Source: Pectobacterium wasabiae CFBP 3304 (lineage in GTDB: Bacteria; Pseudomonadota; Gammaproteobacteria; Enterobacterales; Enterobacteriaceae). From it: a DNA stretch of 64,000 nt. Shown in pieces: positions 22,922 to 30,595 of this stretch; positions within the stretch are counted from its first letter, which is position 1, and each line of letters opens with the position of its first letter. The stretch covers positions 2,046,001 through 2,110,000 of the forward strand of contig NZ_CP015750.1 in the NCBI RefSeq assembly GCF_001742185.1. Reading direction: 5' to 3'. A program made the position numbers and the translations under genes. The notes under the pieces were generated by a model. That model was given only the letters and a program-made list of their open reading frames with translations, was not told the DNA's origin and searched no databases.

Positions 22922-24373
22922 TTAAAGTGAAGATGAAGCGGCAACCGGCGCTGGTGGATTATGACCAAAGCGATTGCCAATAATAAACGCCATCAGGCTG
23001 AGCAACAGCGATGGCACAATAGGGTGGTATCCAGCCAACTGAAGATTGAAGCTGGCTAGTAAGGTATAGCAAATCGCCCCGGTGAACATGGCGCTAAGTG
23101 CACCCGCAGCGTTCGCGCGTTCCCAATACAGGCCCAGCACCAGCGGCCATAGGAACACCGCTTCCAGCCCGCCAAACGCCAGCAGATTCAGCCAGATGAT
23201 CATCTCCGGCGGCCGTAAGGAGGCTAGCAGCACCAACAGGCCCAATAGCAAGGTTGTCATGCTGGACAGGATCTTGATGCGACGTTCGTTATGGATCTGC
23301 TCTGGGCGGACGCTGAGATAGAGATCCTTGACGATCGTGGCAGAGGCCTGAAGCAAATGCGCATTAATGTTGGACATGATAGCGGCCATTGGCGCGGCGA
23401 GAAAGATCCCTGCAGCCAGTGGCGGCAGCACGGTGACCATCAACGCGGGTAGAACCTGATCGGGGATCGTCAGATTTGGCATAACGGCGCGCCCTAGCGC
23501 ACCAGCCAGATGCATGCCGAGCATCAGAATACCGATGACGATCGTACCGATAATAATTCCACGGTGTAACGCTTTGCTGTCACGATAAGAGATACAGCGA
23601 ACGGCGGTGTTCGGCAGCCCGATGACGCCGAAGCAGACCAGCACCCAGAATGAGGCCATAAACGGCATCGACAGAATGCCGCCGCTGCCCTGTGGCGATA
23701 CCAGCATCGGGTCGATCTGTTGCAACTTATCCACCGCGCTGTGCAAACCACCAGCGGCATAAATCACGCCGATCAGCAGGATGACGGTACCAATCAACAT
23801 CACGATGCCCTGCATAGCATCATTGAGCACGCTGGCGCGGAAGCCGCCAAATGTGGTGTACAGCGCGATGGTAACGCCGAAAATCAGCAGGCCGATGTCG
23901 TAAGGAATGTTCGCGGCGGTTTCGAGCAGACGCGCGCCGCCGATGAACTGCACGGCCATGGCACCGATAAACGCGACCAGCAGGCTGATGCTGGCGAACC
24001 ACACCAGCAGCGGGCTGTTATAGCGGGCATACAACATGTCATTCAACGTGATGGCGTTGTAGCGCCGAGCCAGAATAGCGAACTTTTTCCCCAGAATGCC
24101 GAGCGACAGCAGCATTGTGGGAAGCTGGATCATCGAAAGCAGCACCCAGCCCAGTCCATATTTATAGGCAGCGCCCGGCCCACCGATAAAAGAACTGGCG
24201 CTAACGTAGGTGCCGATCAACGTCATCGCTAGCACAAACCCGCCCATTGAGCGGCCACCAAGGAAATACTCGTTCAAAAAATTACCCGCTTGACGGCGGC
24301 GATACGCGTAGACCGACAGCCCGAAGACCAGCAGTAAATAGCCAATCAGCGGCAATAAAATTTCAATTTGCAT
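22922..24373 (-). CDS. panF: Sodium/pantothenate symporter
   Basis: Sodium:solute symporter family (SSS) inner-membrane protein that imports pantothenate for coenzyme A synthesis. About 483 residues with 12 to 13 hydrophobic helices, and strong identity to E. coli PanF ([45 protein letters not shown]). I chose the ATG at 24373, which has GGAG eight bases upstream; a GTG two codons earlier is also in frame. It overlaps the end of yhdT by 11 bases, as expected for the coupled yhdT-panF pair. Confidence 0.97.
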   Translation of the reverse strand: MQIEILLPLIGYLLLVFGLSVYAYRRRQAGNFLNEYFLGGRSMGGFVLAMTLIGTYVSASSFIGGPGAAYKYGLGWVLLSMIQLPTMLLSLGILGKKFAILARRYNAITLNDMLYARYNSPLLVWFASISLLVAFIGAMAVQFIGGARLLETAANIPYDIGLLIFGVTIALYTTFGGFRASVLNDAMQGIVMLIGTVILLIGVIYAAGGLHSAVDKLQQIDPMLVSPQGSGGILSMPFMASFWVLVCFGVIGLPNTAVRCISYRDSKALHRGIIIGTIVIGILMLGMHLAGALGRAVMPNLTIPDQVLPALMVTVLPPLAAGIFLAAPMAAIMSNINAHLLQASATIVKDLYLSVRPEQIHNERRIKILSSMTTLLLGLLVLLASLRPPEMIIWLNLLAFGGLEAVFLWPLVLGLYWERANAAGALSAMFTGAICYTLLASFNLQLAGYHPIVPSLLLSLMAFIIGNRFGHNPPAPVAASSSL

Positions 24374-24605
24374 CGTCACTCTCCAGTGAGATATCGCGGA
24401 AAATAACGCGCACCATCAGCCAGCACAGCAGCGTAAACACGAGCGGTAGCAGCAGGCAGGCCATCTCAAACCAGTGTGGAAGACCCGTTATCCCTTGTGT
24501 GTTGTCAGGCAAATAGGCGGCAAGCGCCCAGGCCACTAAATAAACCAGCGTCAGGCCAAAAGCCCAGCGGGCCTCTTTATGCGCCTGAGGAAAGCGTGTA
24601 TCCAT
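24363..24605 (-). CDS. yhdT: YhdT family inner-membrane protein
   Basis: An 80-residue DUF997 protein with two predicted membrane helices (about residues 15 to 35 and 45 to 68). The start at 24605 (MDTRFPQAHKEARWA) matches E. coli YhdT; a longer frame from 24632 is unlikely. Its function is unknown. Conserved coupling to panF suggests a small companion of the symporter. In E. coli it directly follows accC; here about 8 kb of molybdenum-related genes intervene. Confidence 0.92.
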   Translation of the reverse strand: MDTRFPQAHKEARWAFGLTLVYLVAWALAAYLPDNTQGITGLPHWFEMACLLLPLVFTLLCWLMVRVIFRDISLESDDAN

Positions 24606-25292
24606 GTTTTTCTCCACCGTAAATGGGAGCATAGGTATTGTTATTAGCGTCGTGACGACGAAAGCGGGAATTTTACGGCATGTGTGCCAATTGACTAGTA
24701 AGAATTACGTCATAAGTGCAAAAGCCAGCAGCAGGGTACTCAGTAGTTGGTGAAAAAAACGCTTTGTCAGGGTGTGTCAAAAAGCCGTGTGACGTGGCAC
24801 ATCGTCGTTTAAGCATCGAGATACACGGGGCGGCCACATAGGATTCACCAGCCCAACGGGAACCTCCTCCTGTGTTTCCCCTAACAACGGACTTAAGTGA
24901 CAAATATTAGGCATGCCACTTCCTTATTTCGACAACATCATCGATCGATATGGGCGAATATAGGAAATATCTCGCCATGAAATAACTCTAATTGGGTATG
25001 TGATTTGTTAATGTTGAGGTAATTGGCGAATGATGGAAGTCGCATCGCATAATTTTCTCGGGGAAAAGCATACTATGCCGCTATTATTTCACCCTCTGAT
25101 ACGACAACGCCGAATATTGATGATGCGCAAGCGAAATAATAGTGGTGTCAACCCTATTGACGGTGTCGCGCATCATGTTGCTTATGTATCGGTGGATATA
25201 AAAATCCGACAATTCATCACATCGTGGCTTTCCGCTATCTGTGTGATGTCGCGTCTACTGCCTATGTTAAAGATGAACCAAAAGGAGTCGTT
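24606..25292. other. Intergenic region upstream of yhdT and the Mop gene; possible dispersed repeat
   Basis: No convincing gene. A leftward open frame at 24673-24903 (SLKSVVRGNTGGG ... KRRCATSHGF) reminds me of short hypothetical proteins that recur in Pectobacterium genomes and may mark a dispersed non-coding repeat rather than a protein; this is memory only. An imperfect palindrome near 24955-24976 (GCGAATAT...ATATCTCGC) could be a regulatory site, but it does not fit the ModE spacing. The promoter of the Mop gene must lie in 25000-25280; I could not assign it. Confidence 0.4.
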
Positions 25293-25721
25293 ATGTCAGT
25301 TTCAGCAAGAAATCAGCTTTCGGGTGTTGTGTCTTCTATTATTGAGGGCGCGGTAAACAATGAGGTCGAATTGACCCTGGAGAGCGGGGATAAGTTAACG
25401 ACAGTCATTACGCGAACTAGCTGTAATTCTATGGCGTTGGCTGTCGGCAAGCCTGCCATCGCGCTGGTGAAAGCACCTTGGGTGATTTTGGCATCGGCCG
25501 AATGTGGTTTGAATTTTTCTGCCCGCAACCAGTTTCACGGCAAGGTGAGTTCCGTCACTAAAGGTGCCGTAAACTCGACGGTGCAACTGGTTACTGTCGG
25601 TGGATTGACGCTGACATCAACCATCACCAATGAAAGCACGGAAGATATGCAGATTGAGGTAGGCAATGAATTGATTGCATTGGTGAAGGCTTCCAGCATT
25701 ATTCTGGCTACCCGGAAATAA
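25293..25721 (+). CDS. Double Mop (TOBE) domain molybdate-binding protein
   Basis: A 142-residue protein of two tandem Mop/TOBE domains. Each repeat starts SARNQ (residues 4-8 and 73-77), continues with G(V/K)VSS and an (E/K)GAVN motif, and ends ALVKAxxxIxA. Single and double Mop proteins (molbindins) bind molybdate or tungstate between subunits and buffer the cytoplasmic oxyanion. The start at 25293 has AAAGGAGTCGTT upstream; a longer frame to 25224 lacks a site. It leads the rightward molybdenum-related block, but has its own terminator and no ModE box that I could find. Confidence 0.88.
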   Translation: MSVSARNQLSGVVSSIIEGAVNNEVELTLESGDKLTTVITRTSCNSMALAVGKPAIALVKAPWVILASAECGLNFSARNQFHGKVSSVTKGAVNSTVQLVTVGGLTLTSTITNESTEDMQIEVGNELIALVKASSIILATRK

Positions 25722-25754
25722 TTGCCGCTTTCTTGCGAAAATCATATCACGCTT

Positions 25755-25800
25755 AGCCGATAAACTACCGACGGATACGGGTTTATCGGCTTATTCTTTT
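25755..25800 (+). terminator. Terminator after the Mop gene
   Basis: AGCCGATAAAC (25755-25765) pairs perfectly with GTTTATCGGCT (25781-25791), followed by TATTCTTTT. It isolates the Mop gene from the importer operon that follows. Confidence 0.85.
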
Positions 25801-25912
25801 CCGCAGATTATTTCCCCCTTCTTTCCCATTCCCTTTATGAATTGATAAAACGCATCGCATTTATTGTTCTGATTATCAACATCGGGTATCACCGGAAATG
25901 TGATCCGAGTGA

Positions 25913-25940
25913 TTGACCCCGAAATTTGTGTGTGGATAAT
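25913..25940 (+). promoter_or_regulatory. Promoter of the importer operon
   Basis: A -35 box TTGACC (25913-25918) and a -10 box GATAAT (25935-25940) are separated by 16 bases. The -10 box overlaps the left end of the ModE palindrome, so ModE binding would occlude RNA polymerase. Confidence 0.6.
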
Positions 25941-25973
25941 AACGATATATAAAAAAATATATAGCGTTATTAT
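25936..25973. promoter_or_regulatory. ModE operator upstream of the importer operon
   Basis: The core CGATATATA-N6-TATATAGCG (25943-25966) fits the E. coli ModE consensus CGNTATATA-N6-TATATANCG exactly. The symmetry extends outward (ATAATAACG ... CGTTATTAT) to 38 bases with one mismatched pair outside the central A run. ModE with bound molybdate represses molybdate uptake genes such as modABC from sites of this kind. The site ends 17 bases before the start codon, a repressor position. Confidence 0.9.
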
Positions 25974-25990
25974 TTAACTCTGGGATCACC

Positions 25991-27028
25991 ATGGGAATGA
26001 ACAGACGGGCATTTTTGTCGTATCTGGCGGCACTTTCTGCTTTACCTCTTTTACCCGCTTCTTTTGCGTATGCATTTGACCGGATTGCTGGGCGGTTTGG
26101 CCAGATTCCTGCACCTTCTGATATTCGGCGTGTGATCAGCGCGGGGCCCCCTGCGGATATGCTGCTACTGGCGCTGGCACCGGAAAAGCTGCTGGGTTTT
26201 TCATCATTTGATCTGTCGGGTGAGTCGGGGGCGCTATTTTCTGAAACCGTCCGCCGATTGCCGCGTTTAGGACGCTTATCGGGCCGAGCGAGTACGTTAT
26301 CGCTGGAAAAACTACTGGCGCTGAACCCCGATATCATCATTGATTGCGGAAGTGCTGATGAAACCTATCGCTCATTGGCGCAGAGAACCTCGCAGCAGAC
26401 TGGCGTGCCTTACGTGCTGGTGGATGGCGGCCTTCAGGATACGCCTGCGCAACTCAGGCAGGTGGGGCAACTATTGAATGTCACGACGCGTGCGGAGCAG
26501 CAGGCGCAGTTTGCCGAGTCTATTTTGCAGCGTGCGAACGCTTATCGTGTTAACGCTCAGGCTGAGAAACCGCGCTTTTATTTCGCTCGTGGCGCGCTGG
26601 GGTTGGAAACGGGATTGCGTGGCTCGCTTCATACCGAAGCGGTAGAACTGCTGGGTTTTGAGAATGCCGCGACGGCTGGGGAATTAAACACGCTGACTCA
26701 GGTGTCGATGGAGCACATTCTGACGTGGAACCCGGAGGTTATCATTACGCAGGATGTGCAGAGCTATCAGCACATTACGCGTTCGGAGCAGTGGCAAGGC
26801 GTAGACGCGGTGGCGCGGCAGCGCGTTATCCTGATGTCTGGTCTGCCGTTTGGCTGGCTGGATGCGCCGCCTGGCCTAAACCGGCTGCTGGGGTTATGTC
26901 GTTTACAAAGCCATTTTGACCCTGCTACCGCTCAGCAACTCAAAAGTGATACCCGAGCATTTTTCCACCTGTTTTACCATACCGATCTGAATGATGCGCA
27001 GCTTGAGCAACTGTTGAGAGTGGCATGA
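25991..27028 (+). CDS. Metal-oxyanion/chelate ABC transporter binding protein (MolA-like, Tat-type signal)
   Basis: Periplasmic cluster A-II binding protein of the siderophore/B12/MolA type, 345 residues. The N-terminus MGMNRRAFLSYLAALSALP contains a twin arginine (residues 5-6) in an RRAFL motif followed by a hydrophobic stretch ending near AYA, suggesting Tat export. The two lobes carry RVISAGPPADMLLLALAPEKLLG, LEKLLALNPDIIID and LTWNPEVIIT, typical of Fe/B12/molybdate class III binding proteins. It overlaps the permease gene by 4 bases. The ModE site upstream points to molybdate or tungstate, as for H. influenzae MolA; a siderophore-like chelate is the alternative. Confidence 0.85.
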   Translation: MGMNRRAFLSYLAALSALPLLPASFAYAFDRIAGRFGQIPAPSDIRRVISAGPPADMLLLALAPEKLLGFSSFDLSGESGALFSETVRRLPRLGRLSGRASTLSLEKLLALNPDIIIDCGSADETYRSLAQRTSQQTGVPYVLVDGGLQDTPAQLRQVGQLLNVTTRAEQQAQFAESILQRANAYRVNAQAEKPRFYFARGALGLETGLRGSLHTEAVELLGFENAATAGELNTLTQVSMEHILTWNPEVIITQDVQSYQHITRSEQWQGVDAVARQRVILMSGLPFGWLDAPPGLNRLLGLCRLQSHFDPATAQQLKSDTRAFFHLFYHTDLNDAQLEQLLRVA

Positions 27029-28020
27029 AAATTCATACCTTCATCCTGTTACTGGGGATCCTGCTTATCAGTAGTGCGTTGCTTGCGTTAGTGGTCGGTC
27101 ACTATTCCCTCTCAGTGCATGAAATCCTACAGATTATCGCTGCACCGCAGGGAACGGCATCGATCGAACCCCGCAAAGCGACCGTGTTTTGGAACATCCG
27201 CGTGCCGCGTATGCTGGCGGCGATGCTTATCGGTGCTGGGTTAGCCGCCGCTGGTGCGGCCTATCAGGGCATGTTCCGTAACCCGTTGGTCTCGCCGGAT
27301 ATTCTTGGCGTCTCTGCGGGGGCCGGCGTGGGGGCGACATTCGGGATTTTCCTCGGCTTACCTATGCTGTTTATTCAGCTTCTGGCGTTTGCTGGCGGGT
27401 TGGGGGCGGTGACGCTGGTTTGCCTGATTGCTCGTATGGCGAAGCGGCACGATCCCGTATTAGCATTGGTGTTGGTCGGCATGGCGATCGGTGCATTAGG
27501 CGGCGCGGCGATCGCGCTGATCAAGATCCTGGCCGATCCCTATACTCAATTACCATCGATTACCTTCTGGCTATTGGGCGGACTCTCCGCCACTACCGTT
27601 CAAGACTTAAAGGTTGCCGCGATACTGATTGTGCTTGGCCTGATGCCACTCATTCTGTTGCGCTGGCGTATGAATCTGTTGAGCCTGCCGGATGAAGAAG
27701 CCCGCACGCTGGGAGTGAATATTCGTTATACCCGGCTGCTATTCATTTTGGCGGCGACGTTAATTACCGCCAGTGCCGTGTCGATCGCGGGGATCATTGG
27801 ATGGATCGGGCTGGTGGTGCCGCACATTTGTCGCCTGATTGTTGGCGACAACTTCAATCGGCTATTGCCCGTTTCTATTGCCGTCGGGGCGCTGCTGTTG
27901 TTACTCACCGATACGCTAGCACGCACGCTGGCTGCAATTGAACTGCCGCTAGGTATTCTGACGTCATCCATCGGTGCGCCCTTCTTTCTGCTACTGCTGT
28001 TGAGAGGGGAAAAGGCATGA
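27025..28020 (+). CDS. FecCD-type ABC transporter permease (MolB-like)
   Basis: Inner-membrane permease of the BtuC/FecCD/MolB type, 331 residues, with about ten hydrophobic helices. Family landmarks: RVPRMLAAMLIGAGLAAAGA, then YQGMFRNPLVSPDILGVSAG (near residues 86-105), the cytoplasmic coupling region with LPDEEARTLGVN, and GLVVPHICRLIVGDNF near residue 265. Start and stop overlap the neighbouring genes by 4 bases each (ATGA), so the three transporter genes are translated together. Type II importers carry iron chelates, B12 or molybdate; the ModE operator favours molybdate/tungstate. Confidence 0.9.
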   Translation: MKIHTFILLLGILLISSALLALVVGHYSLSVHEILQIIAAPQGTASIEPRKATVFWNIRVPRMLAAMLIGAGLAAAGAAYQGMFRNPLVSPDILGVSAGAGVGATFGIFLGLPMLFIQLLAFAGGLGAVTLVCLIARMAKRHDPVLALVLVGMAIGALGGAAIALIKILADPYTQLPSITFWLLGGLSATTVQDLKVAAILIVLGLMPLILLRWRMNLLSLPDEEARTLGVNIRYTRLLFILAATLITASAVSIAGIIGWIGLVVPHICRLIVGDNFNRLLPVSIAVGALLLLLTDTLARTLAAIELPLGILTSSIGAPFFLLLLLRGEKA

Positions 28021-28775
28021 CGGACACCCGTATCGCCACGCTTCAGGCTGTTAGCGTCGGATATGGCCGGACTGTTGTGAACCACGACATCTCGTTTTCA
28101 CTGCCATCCGGGCAGATCACCTGTTTGCTCGGCGCGAATGGCAGCGGTAAAACGACGCTGATGCGCACCCTGCTGGGCTTAATCCCTGCCTTTTCCGGCC
28201 AGATACAGATAGCCGAAAAACCCATTACCGCTTGGTCTGCCAAGGCGCTCGCGCAGGTTGCCGCTTATGTGCCTCAGGCGCATGACTCTCCGTTTGCTTT
28301 CCGCGTGTTGGATATGGTGCTGATGGGATGTCACCCCCGTTTGTCGCTTTTTTCCACACCGGGAAAACGTGAAATCGCGTGTGCTGAAGCGGTGTTATCT
28401 CAGCTTGGGATTCTGCCACTGAGCCAGCGCTCATACGCGACGTTGAGCGGGGGAGAGCGGCAGCGCGTGCTCATTGCTCGCGCATTGGTACAACAACCGA
28501 TGCTGATGGTGATGGATGAACCCGCAGCCAGTCTGGATTTTGGCAACCAAATTCGATTACTGGCACACATCAAGTGGCTCAAAGAAAGCGGTATCGCGGT
28601 GCTGATGTCTACGCACCATCCCCAGCACGCGCGGGCCGTGGCGGATAACGTGGTCTTGCTGCACCCTGGTGCGGGTACGGAACAGGGAAGCCCGGACGTG
28701 CTGCTGACACCCGCGAGGCTCGCGGCGCTGTACGACGTAAAAGAAGCGGATATTCACGCGCATTTCCGCACCTGA
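28017..28775 (+). CDS. ABC transporter ATP-binding protein (MolC-like)
   Basis: ATPase of the importer, 252 residues, FepC/BtuD/MolC class. Walker A is GANGSGKTT (near residue 38), the Q-loop is in AAYVPQAHDSPFAF, the signature is LSGGERQRVLIARAL, Walker B is MLMVMDEPAASLDFG and the switch region is STHHPQHA. It overlaps the permease stop by 4 bases and is followed after 57 bases by the methyltransferase gene. The short intervening CCTGC-TTGT-GCAGG stem is weak, so readthrough into the next gene is likely. Confidence 0.92.
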   Translation: MTDTRIATLQAVSVGYGRTVVNHDISFSLPSGQITCLLGANGSGKTTLMRTLLGLIPAFSGQIQIAEKPITAWSAKALAQVAAYVPQAHDSPFAFRVLDMVLMGCHPRLSLFSTPGKREIACAEAVLSQLGILPLSQRSYATLSGGERQRVLIARALVQQPMLMVMDEPAASLDFGNQIRLLAHIKWLKESGIAVLMSTHHPQHARAVADNVVLLHPGAGTEQGSPDVLLTPARLAALYDVKEADIHAHFRT

Positions 28776-28832
28776 TTCCCTGCTTGTGCAGGCGAGTAGG
28801 CAGCTAACAAAAAGAACGATCGGGAAGAAAAT

Positions 28833-29654
28833 ATGATTATCGATGAGATTGATTTTTCAGCACTTTACCAGGCACATATGGCACGCGCCGCCAGAACGGC
28901 TAAAACCTCGGAACATTGGGATAAGCGTGCAGAAAACATGGCAATAGAATGCGCGGGGCCACGCGATCCGTATCTGGAGCAGTTTATTGGCAACATGGAT
29001 TTTTCGGGAGCCAAAACGCTGCTGGATGTGGGATGTGGACCGGGTTCGGTGTGTTTGAATCTCGCGTCGCAGCTTGAACAGGTCTACGGCATGGATTACA
29101 GCGAGGGCATGCTGGACGTGGCACGTCGTCGAGCCGATGCGATGGGGATCGCGAATGCAACGTTTGCTCACCGCGCTTGGGAAGATGATTGGGCGGACTT
29201 GCCTGACTGCGACATTGTGGTGGCGTCGCGATCGACGCTGGTTATGGATTTGGCGGCCGCGCTCTACAAGCTGAATCAGAAAGCTCGCCTGCGGGTGTAT
29301 ACCACTCACACGGTTTCTCCTACGTTTGTCGATCCACGTATTTCGGCGGCTATCGGGCGGACGTCGACATCGTTACCGAACTATATCTATGCCGTGAATA
29401 TCCTTTATCGCATGGGGATCCACGCCAACGTGAGCTTTATTCGCGGGCAGAATTGCCAAAGACATGCCGAAACATTTGAACGTTTTGCGGAAGGCGTGGC
29501 CTGGTCATTAGGCAAGCTGAATGAGGAAGAAAAGCAGCGCCTGAGAGCCTATTACGATATGCATCAGAATGATGATATTCCACTCGTTTCGCCGACGCGG
29601 GATTGGGCGTTTGTCTACTGGGATGTGGTGCCACACGCGAAGTTCACGCGATGA
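28833..29654 (+). CDS. SAM-dependent methyltransferase linked to the molybdenum uptake genes
   Basis: A 273-residue class I methyltransferase. Motif I is LLDVGCGPGSVCLNLA (near residue 63), followed by the acidic YGMDYSEGMLDVARRRA, a motif II-like DCDIVVASRSTLVM and a C-terminal half without recognised domains. It has no signal or membrane segment, so it is cytoplasmic. The start follows CGGGAAGAAAAT. Its stop overlaps the modD start by 4 bases, implying linked expression and perhaps a linked reaction. The substrate is unknown; it could be a small-molecule ligand of the metal oxyanion. I do not recognise a named family. Confidence 0.8.
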   Translation: MIIDEIDFSALYQAHMARAARTAKTSEHWDKRAENMAIECAGPRDPYLEQFIGNMDFSGAKTLLDVGCGPGSVCLNLASQLEQVYGMDYSEGMLDVARRRADAMGIANATFAHRAWEDDWADLPDCDIVVASRSTLVMDLAAALYKLNQKARLRVYTTHTVSPTFVDPRISAAIGRTSTSLPNYIYAVNILYRMGIHANVSFIRGQNCQRHAETFERFAEGVAWSLGKLNEEEKQRLRAYYDMHQNDDIPLVSPTRDWAFVYWDVVPHAKFTR

Positions 29655-30499
29655 TGTATATCCCGGATGCGTACCTTGACCAACTCCTGCTGGAAGATAT
29701 TCAGTACGGTGATATCACCACCCGAGCGCTGGGAATTGGCCAAGGGGAAGGGGAAATCACCTTTTTCCATCGTCAGGGGGGATGCGTCAGCGGGCTGCCG
29801 GTGGCGGAACGTTTGTTGCAGCGGTTGGGATTACGAGTGACGTATAGCGTTCAGGAAGGTGAGCGCGTGCAACCCGATGAGGCGATACTTTCTGCCACAG
29901 GAAAGGTTGCCGCGTTACATCAAGGCTGGAAGGTCACGCAGAACGTTCTGGAGTGGTGCTGTGGCGTCAGCGAATATCTGTATCAAATGAAGGCCATTTA
30001 TACTCGCGAGGTTCCATCCGGGCAGATTGCCTGTACGCGTAAAATTATTCCCGGCACGAAACCGCTCTCGGTACTGGCTGTGCTGGCTGGTGGTGGCATT
30101 GTGCATCGCTTAGGGTGTGCCGAAACTATTCTGCTATTTACGAATCATCGCCGTTTTTTGCCGCATCAGGATGATTGGGCCTCTCATATTGCTCAGTTGC
30201 GCCACGCTGCGCCGGAGAAAGCCGTCATCGTAGAGGTGGATCATCCCGATGAGGCGATACAGGCGCTCAACGCTGGGCCAGATATTCTACAGCTTGATAA
30301 ATTTACGCCTGAGCAGGTGGCCTCCACACTGGCTTATGCTGCCCGATATGCGCCTGCGTGTAAGGTGTCTGCTGCGGGGGGAATCAACCTGAAAACGGTC
30401 CAACGTTATGCCGAAACGGGGGTGTCGCTGCTGGTCACGTCTGCGCCTTACCATGCGCCATCTGCCGATGTTCGCGTCGTTTTAACACCTATATTTTAA
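29651..30499 (+). CDS. modD: ModD, quinolinate phosphoribosyltransferase homologue of molybdenum loci
   Basis: A 282-residue protein of the NadC fold found in molybdenum transport clusters and called ModD; its reaction is not established. From the ATG at 29651 it reads MMYIPDAYLDQLLLEDIQYGD, then the NadC-like core CTRKIIPG (129-131 = TRK), GGGIVHRLG (His152, Arg153), IVEVDHP (Glu195) and LQLDKF (Asp216). By hand alignment two basic residues that bind the quinolinate carboxylates in NadC (Arg105 and Lys172) are replaced by Val95 and Phe163. It is probably not a quinolinate enzyme. A longer frame to 29603 overlaps the methyltransferase and is not used. Confidence 0.9.
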   Translation: MMYIPDAYLDQLLLEDIQYGDITTRALGIGQGEGEITFFHRQGGCVSGLPVAERLLQRLGLRVTYSVQEGERVQPDEAILSATGKVAALHQGWKVTQNVLEWCCGVSEYLYQMKAIYTREVPSGQIACTRKIIPGTKPLSVLAVLAGGGIVHRLGCAETILLFTNHRRFLPHQDDWASHIAQLRHAAPEKAVIVEVDHPDEAIQALNAGPDILQLDKFTPEQVASTLAYAARYAPACKVSAAGGINLKTVQRYAETGVSLLVTSAPYHAPSADVRVVLTPIF

Positions 30500-30502
30500 C
30501 CT

Positions 30503-30534
30503 CGCTTTCCCGAACGTTCGGATCGGGAGAAGCG
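30503..30534 (+). other. Hairpin between modD and the TonB-dependent receptor gene
   Basis: CGCTTTCCCGA (30503-30513) pairs with TCGGGAGAAGCG (30523-30534) across a short loop. There is no T run, so it may be a weak terminator, an attenuator or an RNA-stabilising element, separating the modD transcript from a ModE-controlled receptor promoter. Confidence 0.5.
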
Positions 30535-30545
30535 ATGACACCTAT

Positions 30546-30569
30546 CGTTATATAAAAATTTATACAGCA
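30546..30569. promoter_or_regulatory. ModE-like operator upstream of the TonB-dependent receptor
   Basis: CGTTATATA-AAAATT-TATACAGCA has the 9-6-9 layout of the ModE consensus. The left half is perfect; the right half differs in two bases (TATACA for TATATA, CA for CG). It ends 26 bases before the receptor start codon. Two such sites in one cluster make chance unlikely. Confidence 0.75.
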
Positions 30570-30595
30570 ATGTGTTTTTTTAAGGGAACAATGTC

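Noticed and set aside
24955..24976. Palindrome GCGAATAT...ATATCTCGC as a third ModE site, for the Mop gene
   Set aside because: The half-sites are too close (20 instead of 24 bases) and do not match the TATATA core; it is also over 300 bases from the Mop start.
25030..25356. A 108-codon rightward frame
   Set aside because: It overlaps the Mop gene out of frame, and its composition (many Met, Arg, Leu, Cys) is not protein-like.
29603..29650. Upstream extension of modD
   Set aside because: It would run in a second frame through the end of the methyltransferase; the ATG at 29651 matches ModD N-termini and gives a normal 4-base overlap.
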